From assembly GCA_964396185.1 (NCBI GenBank), contig CAYNEI010000004.1:34297-98296 (forward strand): DNA of 64,000 bases, given 5' to 3'. Origin of the DNA: CAYNEI01 sp964396185. GTDB taxonomy: Archaea > Thermoplasmatota > SW-10-69-26. Position 1 is the first letter of the stretch. Every line of letters starts with the position of its first letter. A model generated the notes under the pieces. The model ran no database searches, was not told the DNA's origin, and saw only the letters and a list, made by a program, of their open reading frames with translations. Positions 8,521-17,226 of the stretch are shown here, in pieces. Position numbers and translations under genes: made by a program.

Positions 8521-9465
8521 TCAGAGGAAGAAGAACCGAGTGATGTGGAAGAAGAGGGGCACAGCGAAGATGAGGCTGTTGGCTCGATCCAGCACACCGC
8601 CGTGCCCTGGGATGGCCGCGCTCCAGTCCTTGATCCCGAGATCACGCTTGATGACCGAGAGCGTGAGATCCCCGAGGGTGCCGGCGAAGCTGATGAGCCC
8701 ACCGAGGAGGAGTACGGCCCATGTGGTCTCGACCATGGGGATGAGCCACGATAGGCCCCACGCTGCAGCGACCACGGTGACCAGAGAACCAAGGGCACCT
8801 TCAACGGTCTTGCCTGGGCTCAGGGTAGCCCTGAGCTTGTGCCGCCCGAAGAGCTTGCCCCAGACGAACGCAGCGATGTCGTTGATGGCGACGAGGAAGC
8901 CGAGGAAGAGGACGAGGCCCGTCCCGTCGTCGAGGTTGTGTAGGTAGCTGAAGTGGCCGAGGAGCCAGCCGAAGTAGAGCACCCCGAGGATCGTCAAGGA
9001 GAGCTTCTGGATCATGTGATCGTACACGCCCCGCACGATGGGTACGGCAAGGATGGTGAGGATCGCGTAGATCGGCATGACGAGGAACATCCCGTACCAC
9101 CCCAACTCAGGCGAGGCATCGGTGAAGGGCCACCAGACCGTCACCTGGATCGCCAGGATCGAGAGGTAGCCAACGCCCAGAAGCGACGGGTCCTTCCAGA
9201 GACCTACAGCGCGACCGTACTCCCGTAGGGCTGCGATGGAGAGGAGCGTGACCAGGAGGATCCACGCGACCCTGCCCGCGGCCAGAGCGCCGACGAACAA
9301 CGCGGCGATCACGATCCACGCGACGGTGCGCAAACGGATCTCTCGGACCAGGCCGGGCTTGCGCTCGCGAAGCATGAACCATGCGAGGCCTACAAGCGCG
9401 ACCGCTGCGATGAAGACCAGGGCCAGGAGCCGAGCGAACCGGACCAACAGCGGATCGAAGCTCAC
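8521..9465 (-). CDS. Phosphatidate cytidylyltransferase (bacterial CdsA type)
   Basis: 314 residues with about eight membrane segments. The C-terminal family signature is present as KRDLGIKDWSAAIPGHGG followed by LDRAN, containing the metal-binding Lys/Asp and HGG elements of CdsA (CTP plus phosphatidate gives CDP-diacylglycerol). Most archaea use the related but distinct CarS for CDP-archaeol; this sequence looks like the CdsA branch. The start is GTG 9465, overlapping the upstream stop by four bases (GTGA). The activated lipid is the natural substrate for the neighbouring CDP-alcohol phosphotransferase. The substrate could be unsaturated archaetidic acid or an acyl phosphatidate. Confidence 0.9.
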   Translation of the reverse strand: MSFDPLLVRFARLLALVFIAAVALVGLAWFMLRERKPGLVREIRLRTVAWIVIAALFVGALAAGRVAWILLVTLLSIAALREYGRAVGLWKDPSLLGVGYLSILAIQVTVWWPFTDASPELGWYGMFLVMPIYAILTILAVPIVRGVYDHMIQKLSLTILGVLYFGWLLGHFSYLHNLDDGTGLVLFLGFLVAINDIAAFVWGKLFGRHKLRATLSPGKTVEGALGSLVTVVAAAWGLSWLIPMVETTWAVLLLGGLISFAGTLGDLTLSVIKRDLGIKDWSAAIPGHGGVLDRANSLIFAVPLFFHITRFFFL

Positions 9466-10088
9466 CCCGGGATCCTCCCAAGCTCGCGCCAAGCGAACCT
9501 GACCCGGTTCGCTAGAGTTACCAGGCTGCCCAGGATCAACACGGCCGTTGCCCCATCGAGGGCCCCGGCCTCGGTGACCGGACCCGCAAGGCGGGGGCCG
9601 GCGTAGGCTAGGATCGCCCCGAGACCAAGCAACGCCATGCGATCCGCTTTCCCCATGGGTCCGGCGTAGCTTCGGGTGCCTCCAGCAGCCCGCGGGATCA
9701 GGCCGGCGTAAGCGACGATGAGCGTCAGCGCAAGCGCGCCCCACGCCAGGTGGGGGTTGACTGCACCCCCCAAGGCCAAACCGACCAGGATGAACGCATC
9801 GCTGAGCCGGTCCGAGAGCTCGTTGACGAGCTCACCTCTGGGTCCCTGCGTGCCCTGGGCTTGAGCGAGCATCCCGTCGAGCGCATTGGCCGCGATCCGT
9901 ACGAAGAAAAGGAGCGGAGCAGCAAGGTAGAGCAGGGGGTAACTCGGCGCGAGCCAGAGGCACGCGCCTGCTACAGCCGCGACGAGCACCGCGGCCAGGC
10001 TCACTAGATCCGGAGGGGTCCCGCCGAGCCCACGGGCGATCGGCTGCAGCGTCCGACGGAAGGCGGGCTTGAGCGCGTAGATCCCCAT
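9462..10088 (-). CDS. CDP-alcohol phosphatidyltransferase family protein with variant metal motif
   Basis: 208 residues and about six membrane segments. The family motif D-xx-DG-xx-AR-(8)-G-xxx-D-xxx-D is recognisable as NALDGMLAQ, then GELVNELSDRLSD. Relative to consensus the first and third metal-binding Asp are Asn and the Arg is Gln, a pattern I associate with a YnbA-like branch. The enzyme should transfer a phospho-alcohol between CDP-lipid (made by the adjacent CdsA) and an alcohol to form a polar-lipid head group. It heads the lipid operon: ATG 10088, strong GGAGG upstream, and a TATA-like box at 10133-10143. Confidence 0.85.
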   Translation of the reverse strand: MGIYALKPAFRRTLQPIARGLGGTPPDLVSLAAVLVAAVAGACLWLAPSYPLLYLAAPLLFFVRIAANALDGMLAQAQGTQGPRGELVNELSDRLSDAFILVGLALGGAVNPHLAWGALALTLIVAYAGLIPRAAGGTRSYAGPMGKADRMALLGLGAILAYAGPRLAGPVTEAGALDGATAVLILGSLVTLANRVRFAWRELGRIPG

Positions 10089-10132
10089 GCCTGTACCCCC
10101 CTCCGATGCGTCCTCCTGGATGGTGAGGTGGT

Positions 10133-10143
10133 ACCGTTAATGC
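10133..10143 (-). promoter_or_regulatory. TATA-like box of the lipid operon
   Basis: GCATTAACGGT on the minus strand, about 50 bases before the ATG at 10088, with a purine-rich ribosome-binding site (GGAGGGGGG) in between. This is one of the few transcripts here with an evident 5' leader. Confidence 0.5.
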
Positions 10144-10156
10144 TTCTATCCGCCGC

Positions 10157-10303
10157 TCAGTCCTCGCAGCTCGGCTGATGCCCGCAGTTCGGGCAGATCG
10201 CCTGGCACTTGGTCGAGCGCGAGTAGTAGAGCACCCCGCATCGCTCGCACGGCCCGTGGACGTGGGGGTTGCGATGCTCGCCGGCGGCTTGCACCCTCGG
10301 CAT
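10157..10303 (-). CDS. Micro zinc-ribbon protein (48 residues) next to polD
   Basis: 48 residues from ATG 10303 (MPRVQAAGEHRNPHVHG). It has CERC near residue 24, a CQAICPNCGH cluster near residue 37 and ends PSCED. Same architecture as the 49-residue protein at 6229-6378: two CxxC knuckles and a C-terminal CPNCGH-x-P motif. It begins 62 bases downstream of the DP2 stop on the same strand, so it may ride on the polymerase transcript. Its role is unknown; a DNA- or PCNA-related accessory function would be speculation based only on position. Confidence 0.7.
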   Translation of the reverse strand: MPRVQAAGEHRNPHVHGPCERCGVLYYSRSTKCQAICPNCGHQPSCED

Positions 10304-10365
10304 GCCCTTCGATGGGGTGTGAGAGCTCTTCAAACCTCGGACGGGGTTCCCGTGTCGAGGGTTCC

Positions 10366-13300
10366 CTACAGGAAATCGCTCAACGTCGCCTTCTTGACCT
10401 TGTCGTTCTGGAAGAGGCTCTCGATGGCCTCCTCGGCCAGCGTCAGGCGTTGGTGGGTGTACTCGTTGACCGGGTAGTTCTGGCTGACGCGCTTGGAGAC
10501 CTCGATGTACTTCTTCACGGAGGCCTCGTGCACCGTCATGGTCAGCGTGTTCTTGCACTTCCCGCAGCGACCGGTGAGCGGCACGCGGCGGTACTTCGTG
10601 TTGCACTTCGCGCATCGCACGGTCTGCCGGCTGAATGCCTTGAGGTTCCCGATGATATCCGGCAGGAAGTGGTCGCAGATGACCCGGCTGGCCACATCCC
10701 CCGCGTCCACAGCCCGGATGCGCTTGGCCAGGCTGAGCTGGCCCTCCATCTTCTCGAGCATCGTGTCGATGGTCTTGTAGGCTGAGAGCAGGGGGCCCTC
10801 ATCCATGCTGGCCGAGTCGTGGCTGAAGGCGAGGCCGGTGTACTTGTCGTCTGAGTCGAGCCGGTCGGCCACCACCTCCACTAGGTCCTCGATCTCCTTG
10901 GGGCCGGGGTTGGTCTCGGTGGCCTCGTAGAAGGCCAGCGGGTAGGCCTCGACGCACTCGATGTTGTGGGCTTCCTTGTCGATCTCGTTGGGATCGATGC
11001 GGATGGAGAGGGTGAGCGGCGCGTCCATCTGGCCGCCGCGGCGGTCTGGTAGATACGAGCGGGAGAAGTTGAGCAGGCCGTCGAGAAGGAGCATGATGCA
11101 GTCTTCGTCGCCGTCCGCGTTCCTCCGCTTGGCCGCGTGGAAGAACGGGTGGCCCCAGTGGCCTGCAGCCCGTGTGGTCCCGATGATGCGGCAGAGGACA
11201 CCGCCGCTGGTGTGGGGGGCCAGGCCGACGGCCAGGTGGCCGACGAGGTCGCGAGGCTCGTCGAGATCGTAGAAGGGCTGGATGCCGTAGAAGCGGGCCA
11301 GCAGGTCGTCCACGAAGGTGGCCACCCGCGCCATGTACTCCAGCGCGCCCTCGTTGATCACGATGTCCTGGGGCCTGAGCTCGAGGAGCTGCTCCGGGCT
11401 CTCCAGGGGCGCCCCATGGATGTCCTCGGTGTACCCGAGCTTGCTCAGGGTCTCGACGTCCGTGCCGATCTCCCGGGGGCGGAAGTGGGTCAGCGGCAGA
11501 TCGGTCATGTCGTGGCGGCAGGTGCCGTCCTTGAAGACCGAGAGGTCGTACTTGGAGCGAAGGATCCCCTTCTCCAGGGGCTCCGGGATCTTGAGCTCGC
11601 TGATGAGACCTCGCACGCCCTTCGTGCTGGGGTAGAGCTTGGGCTCGCCCAAGCGCTCCAGGGCGTGTTGGACGAGCTCGGCGATGGGGAGCTTGCGGCT
11701 CCGCGGGCGGCCGTCCACGACGTAGGTGCGCTGGCTGCACTCGGGGCAGTCGAGGTGCAAGGTCTCGGTGCCGCACCCCTGGCAGGCCCGGATGCCCACC
11801 TCGATGGCATCGAAGCCGTGGGTGCTCTCATCCCCGATGGTGCCCTGGGCGGCGGCTTGCTTGATCAGCCGTTGCATGCCGCCGGAGCCGCCGATGGGGA
11901 AGAGCGTGTGGACCGGCGGGCTCATCTTGCGCTCGGCGGCCTTCTCGGGTCGGCCCATGCGCGCCCCGATCCGGCACGAGCATTTGGCCTTGAGCTGGAC
12001 GCCGCTGAGCTGGCTGGCCGCGTGGACCACATCCTCGATCTCGCTGGCCGCTGGCGGGGCGGCATGCTTGCTCAGCGAGCCGGCCTGGACGCGGTAGCCG
12101 GCACCCCGGATGACCGGGAGCGAGCACCGGGCGTCGACGACGATCTCGCCGGTCCCGTTGCTCGAGCGCAAGGCATGCGTGGCCCCAAGGGTCTCAAGCA
12201 CGGGTTTGGCGGGTGAGTCGGCCGGGAGCACGAGGCGGTCCCCCTCGAGCCTGGCGGTCTCCAGGGCCTGGTGGAGGGTGGTCAGCTCACTGGGGGTCAG
12301 GTCGTGCCAGAAGAGGGTGAACCGGGGATGCAGCGGGGTGTCGGTCTGCTCGGCGAGCTCGAAGGCGCGGGTGGCCTGGGCGTCGCTGATGTCGGGCACG
12401 TCGTGGCCGTTCTCCTCGAGCAGCCGGGCCCACCACTCCGGGCACCAGGCTGAGGCGGGCAGCCGCTTGTTGTTCTCGAGGAACTCGCCGAAGGGGACGA
12501 GCATCTCGCCCAGGTCCAGGATGCTGTCGACCTTGGCGCGGATCTCGGCAGCGTGTTCGCAGCTCGTGACCTCGACGACATCGCCGCTCTTGAGGCGCAC
12601 GATAGGGGGCTCGAGGGCATCGCACGGCGTCACGATGGTGCCCTTGCCCGGGCGCTCGACCTTGAGCTGGGTGCCGGTGGCCAGGAAGTCGTCGACCAGG
12701 GTGGTCAGCGCCGGGTGGATGGCGGTGCTGGCCAGGCCAGCCGTGCGGGCCCGGCCGTAGCGCAACCGGAAACCGCCGGGGGCCATGGGGTGGCTGAAGA
12801 CCGGGCGGCCGGCGGTGAGCTCCTGGATGAACTTGTTGATGGGCTGGATCTTCGGGCCCTTGGTCCCGCCCTGGCCATCCTCGCTGTCGTCGTCGCCCTT
12901 GATGAGCTTGTGATGGTCCTCGAGGAACTCCCAGCCCTCCAGGCCGAGCTTGTCCACGTGCTTGAGGATCTTAGGCGCTTTGAGCGTGAGGCCCTCGGCC
13001 AGGACCAGGCACGCGCCGCCGCGCAGGGCGTTGGTCTCAACGCGGGGGAGGTCGCGGTAGCCGGAGACCTCCTCCTGCTCGGTGCCCTCGCCGTTCACAC
13101 CCACGGGTAGGTTGTTGACGATGAGCTCGATCTCGTCGGGCCCTGGGGTGTACTGGAGGTTGGCGGCCCGCTTGTAGGCCGGGATCTCCTCCTTGAACCG
13201 CTCGACCTCGGCCTTCGTGGCCTTGTACGTGGAGAGGCCGAGCTCGCGCCGGACCACGTCCGCGATGAGCACGCTGAGCGCCTGCCCGGTGCCGCCGGCC

Positions 13301-13839
13301 GCTCGGATGGGGCCTGCGAAGTAGACGTCGGCGTACTCGGTACCGTCGTCGTTGGCGCGGACCTTGACGTAGGCGACACCCTCCAGGGGAGCCACCAGGA
13401 TCCCCTCGGTGAGGATGGCCAGCCCCGTGCGGATCGCACCATCCAGGGCCTGCTCGGGCCCCTCGTACGTGCAGAAGCTTCCGGCGGCGACCTCCTTGCT
13501 GATGAGCAGCGCGAGCTCCTCGCGACCCATCTCGCCCTTGAGCTCCCGGATGCGGTCGGCCACGCCCTCGGGTCCCACCAGGGCCTCGACGCGGCTGGCC
13601 AGGTCCTCGGCGAAGGGGATCTCGGGCTCGAGGGCTGGGTCGAAGCCTCGTTGGCGGGCTTGGGTGGCGAGCTGGAAGCAGGCGTGGGCGTCTGCCTCGA
13701 GCTGCTCGAAGTAGCTCTTCAACGGCCCGAGCCCGGGGAGGTCCAGGTCGATCTCGACGGGCTCGATGGCATGCGCATCGAGGTGGCTGGTGTCCAGCTC
13801 GGCCTCGGTCTGCTCGGGCGCGAAGTAGCCGCTTTTCAT
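10366..13839 (-). CDS. polC: DNA polymerase D large (catalytic) subunit DP2
   Basis: 1157 residues, the normal length for an intein-free DP2. Recognised elements are CRIGARMGRPEKA near residue 620, the catalytic Asp pair in NADGDED near residue 907 (two-barrel polymerase active site), and a C-terminal Cys4 zinc module (CAKCN and CGKCK near residues 1073-1096). The last residues, TLSDFL, resemble a PCNA-interacting box. DP2 elongates the nascent strands in euryarchaea. Both usual intein insertion sites are uninterrupted. The ATG overlaps the DP1 stop by four bases (13836-13839), so the two subunits are translationally coupled. Confidence 0.98.
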   Translation of the reverse strand: MKSGYFAPEQTEAELDTSHLDAHAIEPVEIDLDLPGLGPLKSYFEQLEADAHACFQLATQARQRGFDPALEPEIPFAEDLASRVEALVGPEGVADRIRELKGEMGREELALLISKEVAAGSFCTYEGPEQALDGAIRTGLAILTEGILVAPLEGVAYVKVRANDDGTEYADVYFAGPIRAAGGTGQALSVLIADVVRRELGLSTYKATKAEVERFKEEIPAYKRAANLQYTPGPDEIELIVNNLPVGVNGEGTEQEEVSGYRDLPRVETNALRGGACLVLAEGLTLKAPKILKHVDKLGLEGWEFLEDHHKLIKGDDDSEDGQGGTKGPKIQPINKFIQELTAGRPVFSHPMAPGGFRLRYGRARTAGLASTAIHPALTTLVDDFLATGTQLKVERPGKGTIVTPCDALEPPIVRLKSGDVVEVTSCEHAAEIRAKVDSILDLGEMLVPFGEFLENNKRLPASAWCPEWWARLLEENGHDVPDISDAQATRAFELAEQTDTPLHPRFTLFWHDLTPSELTTLHQALETARLEGDRLVLPADSPAKPVLETLGATHALRSSNGTGEIVVDARCSLPVIRGAGYRVQAGSLSKHAAPPAASEIEDVVHAASQLSGVQLKAKCSCRIGARMGRPEKAAERKMSPPVHTLFPIGGSGGMQRLIKQAAAQGTIGDESTHGFDAIEVGIRACQGCGTETLHLDCPECSQRTYVVDGRPRSRKLPIAELVQHALERLGEPKLYPSTKGVRGLISELKIPEPLEKGILRSKYDLSVFKDGTCRHDMTDLPLTHFRPREIGTDVETLSKLGYTEDIHGAPLESPEQLLELRPQDIVINEGALEYMARVATFVDDLLARFYGIQPFYDLDEPRDLVGHLAVGLAPHTSGGVLCRIIGTTRAAGHWGHPFFHAAKRRNADGDEDCIMLLLDGLLNFSRSYLPDRRGGQMDAPLTLSIRIDPNEIDKEAHNIECVEAYPLAFYEATETNPGPKEIEDLVEVVADRLDSDDKYTGLAFSHDSASMDEGPLLSAYKTIDTMLEKMEGQLSLAKRIRAVDAGDVASRVICDHFLPDIIGNLKAFSRQTVRCAKCNTKYRRVPLTGRCGKCKNTLTMTVHEASVKKYIEVSKRVSQNYPVNEYTHQRLTLAEEAIESLFQNDKVKKATLSDFL

Positions 13840-15602
13840 CGTGCCATCGCCCCGATGCGCTTGCGCTCGACGTCAGCCGGCTCGATGCGGGCCTCACCGG
13901 TGCCCTCGTCGTGGTCGAAGTTCCAGGTGGTTACGCCCAGCGTGGAGAGGTCGACCTCGAAGGCCTTGCATGGGTCCGGGTCGAAGCCCATCATGCGCTG
14001 GTAGTCGGTCTGCTCCTGCCACGTGCTGGCGTTGATCAGCCGGGTGCCCCGGTACTCGCCGGTGCGCGCGGCATGCACGTGGCCTGTGACGAAGATGTCC
14101 GGGATGCGCTCGATGGCCAGGTGGTCGCGGTGCTCGGGCGCCAGCGGCGTCTTGCCCCCGTAGATGGGGCAGAGGTGGCGTCGGCGCAGCATCTCCTCCA
14201 TGGTCTCCACGGGCTTCTCGATGCTGCAGTTGGAGAGCGCTTCGAAGTAGTCGATGAGCGAGACGCCGTGGTAGGCGAGCACGTCGACCCCGGTGAGCGA
14301 GAGGGTGCACGGGTTGGCCAGGAACGTGACGTTGGGTTGGAAGAGGTCCTGGAGCTGCTGGCTGAAGGCGGGCTGCGGCTCGGCTGGGCGCACGGCGTCG
14401 TGGTTGCCAGGCAGGATGAAGATGGCGAGCTCTTGGGGTAGGCGGGCCAGGGTGCGCGCGGCCTCAGCGTACTGGTCGAAGACGTCGGGGATGTGCAGCT
14501 CGTCTTCCTGGCCGGGGTAGATGCCGACCCCCTCGGCGAGATCCCCGTTGATGATGAGGTAGCGGACCCCCTCGTCCTCGGGTTCGCGGGCGGTGCGTTC
14601 GCCGAGCCAGTCGATGAACAGATCCCAGCCGTCAGCCAGGAACGTGTCTGCACCCACGTGGATGTCGCTGGCGAAGACCACGGAGCCTGGCCCGCCGGTG
14701 GTGGGCTTGCGGTCCAGTGGGAGATCCGGGCGCACGATCTCCTCGATGATGAGCAGGCTGTCGTCGCCGCGGCGGCCCTTGGCCATGTGGCCGGACAAGC
14801 CCACGACCTCGTCGAGCAGGAGCGTGTCCGAGAGGTCGATGAGCCGCTGCTCGCCCTTGGGTGCCAGGGCCACGGTGGAGCCGGTGTCGTCCTCCAGCTC
14901 GATGATGCGGTGGCCGTTCTTGGTCGTCTTGACGTCGTTGACGAGACCGACGACCTTGGCGGGTTGGCCCTCCTTGAGCCGGCTGATGGTGGTGGCGCCC
15001 ACCATCTCGCGTCGGGAGCGGAACAGGCGGCGCATGCGGTTGTAGCGGTCGCGGAAGAGCTTGGTGAAGTCCTCGATGTTCCCCTCGCACGTCGAGTCGC
15101 CCGTGATGTCGAGCAGGATCTTGACTTCCTCGCTCACGCGCCGGGCGGCCTCCTTGAACCCGAGGCCTGGCTCCGGGTCCGGGGCTTTGGCAACGGTAGC
15201 CTTGGACGTTGGAGCCGTGGCGGGGGCGGTGGCGCGTGCCTGGGGGGTCTTGCGAGCTGGCTCGGTGCTCGACCGGGTCTCCTGGTCGCTGGGTGCGGGG
15301 GCAACCTGGCGGGCTGACGCGCCCTGGGCCTCAGGGCCCTCTGCTCGGCGGGCTGTCGGGCGGGCGGTCTTGACAGGGGTGGGCTCGGGCAACCGCTTGG
15401 GGTCGGGTGCATCGGCTCTGTCCGGGTCGTGGGTCAGCCGGCGGGCGTGCTCGACGGTGAGCACGAAGGGCGCCTCGCCCCCGCGACGGAACCCCGCCTG
15501 GAGACGATCCATGGGATCCTCAAGGCCGGAAAGGTATTCCAAAGCCTCGGGCTGGACGAGGGTCCCACGTTCAGATAAGAACTTGACGATGGTTTCGAGC
15601 AT
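13836..15602 (-). CDS. polB: DNA polymerase D small (exonuclease) subunit DP1
   Basis: 588 residues. The C-terminal calcineurin-like phosphoesterase domain carries SDIHVGADTF near residue 311, LPGNHDAVR near 399 and TGHVHAAR near 510, the metal ligands of the 3'-5' proofreading nuclease. An OB-fold region precedes it, and residues about 60-150 form a Pro/Ala/Thr-rich linker. ATG 15602 (MLETIVKFLSERG) is chosen because the in-frame sequence upstream is non-conserved Pro/Arg-rich noise; a GCGTTTTTCC box lies about 60 bases upstream. It is the first gene of the polD operon and overlaps DP2 by four bases. Confidence 0.97.
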   Translation of the reverse strand: MLETIVKFLSERGTLVQPEALEYLSGLEDPMDRLQAGFRRGGEAPFVLTVEHARRLTHDPDRADAPDPKRLPEPTPVKTARPTARRAEGPEAQGASARQVAPAPSDQETRSSTEPARKTPQARATAPATAPTSKATVAKAPDPEPGLGFKEAARRVSEEVKILLDITGDSTCEGNIEDFTKLFRDRYNRMRRLFRSRREMVGATTISRLKEGQPAKVVGLVNDVKTTKNGHRIIELEDDTGSTVALAPKGEQRLIDLSDTLLLDEVVGLSGHMAKGRRGDDSLLIIEEIVRPDLPLDRKPTTGGPGSVVFASDIHVGADTFLADGWDLFIDWLGERTAREPEDEGVRYLIINGDLAEGVGIYPGQEDELHIPDVFDQYAEAARTLARLPQELAIFILPGNHDAVRPAEPQPAFSQQLQDLFQPNVTFLANPCTLSLTGVDVLAYHGVSLIDYFEALSNCSIEKPVETMEEMLRRRHLCPIYGGKTPLAPEHRDHLAIERIPDIFVTGHVHAARTGEYRGTRLINASTWQEQTDYQRMMGFDPDPCKAFEVDLSTLGVTTWNFDHDEGTGEARIEPADVERKRIGAMAR

Positions 15603-15912
15603 CCCACACCCCTGAGCCACGTGGGCCAGGTCAGCAGACACGCGATGGTGACCGGATGGAAAAACGCTTCCCCCATCCTTCTGGTGCAACCGGTTGACCC
15701 GGACACGGAGAACCGTCAACACGGAGACACGGAGGGAACAGAGGAGCGGAAGGGGGATCAAGGTAAGATTGGGAGGAGGGGGTGGAAGGAGGTTCATGGG
15801 CCCCCGTTAGAATGGTTATAACTCGCTCGTTGCTCTCAGGCAAACCTGGATCCTGATCGGTCTCCGTTCGCTCCGTGTCTCCGTTCGCTCCGTGTTGGAT
15901 CTCCGTGCCTCT
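15603..15912. repeat. Gene-free tract with tandem and inverted repeats
   Basis: No gene is supported between DP1 and the signal peptidase gene. The tract holds an exact 17-base tandem duplication (TCTCCGTTCGCTCCGTG at 15861-15877 and 15878-15894), and its core is inverted relative to ACGGAGACACGGAG at 15721-15734, whose complement lies at 15871-15884. The repeats are rich in CACGGA/TCCGTG words, and more such words flank 15704-15720. They could form a long-range stem of about 14 pairs. Confidence 0.75.
15861..15894. repeat. 17-base tandem duplication
   Basis: TCTCCGTTCGCTCCGTG occurs at 15861-15877 and again, exactly and without a spacer, at 15878-15894, inside the gene-free region between polD and the signal peptidase. 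Confidence 0.85.
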
Positions 15913-17076
15913 TCACTCCAACTCGATGTCGATGCGTCCACCCTTGCGCTCGTCTGGGTGCTCGGGGTCCTCGGGTCCTTGCACGCCGGAGACGGCTGGC
16001 TCCTCCTCGGTCTCGAGGACGATCTCGCCTTCATCGGGTGGCGGGTCGGGAGCATCCGGTGGCGGCTCGCCTGGGTCCTCTGGCCCGCCTGGGCCTGTGG
16101 AGGGACCGGGCCCATCGGCCCCTGGCTCCCCTGACCCGTGAGGTTCGTCGGGGTCCCGCTGGGCGTCCATGTAGGTGCGCGCACGGTGGATGGCGTAGTC
16201 CACCCCCATGGGTGCCAGGCCGATGACGACCAGGCCGACCACGAGCATGATCCAAAGGTCGCGCGGCGCGGTCATGGACCCGATGGTCATGTAGTACGGA
16301 TGGCCGTGGACGTCGTCGGTGCTCGTTGGGTTGCCCGTGAAGACAAGCTTGATGAGCCCGAACCACGGAAGCTCGCCTCGGGCCACGCCCTGAACCCACT
16401 CGTGCTTGACGAGGTTGGGGAAGATGCCCATGACCTGGTCCGGGGCCGAGTTCCCGACGACGTTGTCGCCCTGGGTGACGTAGCCCGACCAGTCGAACTG
16501 GCGCCGGGTGTGCCATCCGATCTCAGGGATCTCGACCCCCTGATCACCGAAGATGCAGATCCGCCGGTCGTCCTCGGTGCGGCACTCGGCCGGTTCATCC
16601 CACTCATCCGACCAGCGGACCTCGTAGCGCACGACGTCGCCCTGGCCGTCCTTGACGACCTCGATGTAGGTCATGGCCCGGTGGATGATCGGCGTGCCGA
16701 TCTCCCCGTCCCCCTTGAAGTAGACGACGACCTCGCCCGGTCGGCCGTAGCGGATCTCGCCGCCGTCGGCGAAGGTGTCCACCTCGTCGGGTGAGCTCGC
16801 CTGTTTGACGAGCACCAGGTCCCCTGGATCGATCGTGCCGATCCGTCCGAACGGGACCCCGTCGGCGCGGCTGGTGCCCCAGTCCTTGTCTGGGTTCTGC
16901 TGGTAGGCCAGCCTGGAGGAGGCGTACTCGTCCGAGTCCACGTGCATCATCGAGTTGGACTCGACGACCACGGGCGGCGGCCAGTTCCCGGTGTACAGGA
17001 AGAGCACGAGAAGGATGCCGCCTACGACCAGGACCGCGATGGCGATGTCACGGGCCGGTCCCTCTCGCAGGTCCAT
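15913..17076 (-). CDS. Archaeal type I signal peptidase (S26B-like) with acidic C-terminal tail
   Basis: 387 residues from ATG 17076. An N-terminal membrane segment is followed by the catalytic Ser motif VESNSMMH, then IIHRAMTY, where the general base is His as in archaeal/eukaryotic Sec11 enzymes, and GDNVVGNSAPDQ supplying the conserved Asp. A second membrane segment near residue 290 (LWIMLVVGLVVIGLAP) precedes a long Pro/Asp/Glu-rich tail. Signal peptidases release secreted proteins from their signal peptides. The start is supported by GTTTTAACC at 17101-17109, about 28 bases upstream (leaderless). A paralogue is encoded at 19849-20901, with a large secreted protein in between. Confidence 0.92.
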   Translation of the reverse strand: MDLREGPARDIAIAVLVVGGILLVLFLYTGNWPPPVVVESNSMMHVDSDEYASSRLAYQQNPDKDWGTSRADGVPFGRIGTIDPGDLVLVKQASSPDEVDTFADGGEIRYGRPGEVVVYFKGDGEIGTPIIHRAMTYIEVVKDGQGDVVRYEVRWSDEWDEPAECRTEDDRRICIFGDQGVEIPEIGWHTRRQFDWSGYVTQGDNVVGNSAPDQVMGIFPNLVKHEWVQGVARGELPWFGLIKLVFTGNPTSTDDVHGHPYYMTIGSMTAPRDLWIMLVVGLVVIGLAPMGVDYAIHRARTYMDAQRDPDEPHGSGEPGADGPGPSTGPGGPEDPGEPPPDAPDPPPDEGEIVLETEEEPAVSGVQGPEDPEHPDERKGGRIDIELE

Positions 17077-17100
17077 CGCGTTCGACGTGAGACCCAACTG

Positions 17101-17109
17101 GGTTAAAAC
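17101..17109 (-). promoter_or_regulatory. TATA-like box, signal peptidase gene
   Basis: GTTTTAACC on the minus strand, about 28 bases before ATG 17076. The spacing fits a leaderless transcript and rules in favour of this ATG over the longer open frame. Confidence 0.55.
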
Positions 17110-17226
17110 GGTTGTCCTCCACCCCACGCATCTCGGCGGTGCCGTGTTGTCACTTCGGTGACCAAGAAACCACTAATCCCGTGGACGCAGGTCATCCCGC
17201 CTAGAGCCTGCAGGGAGGCACCCTAT

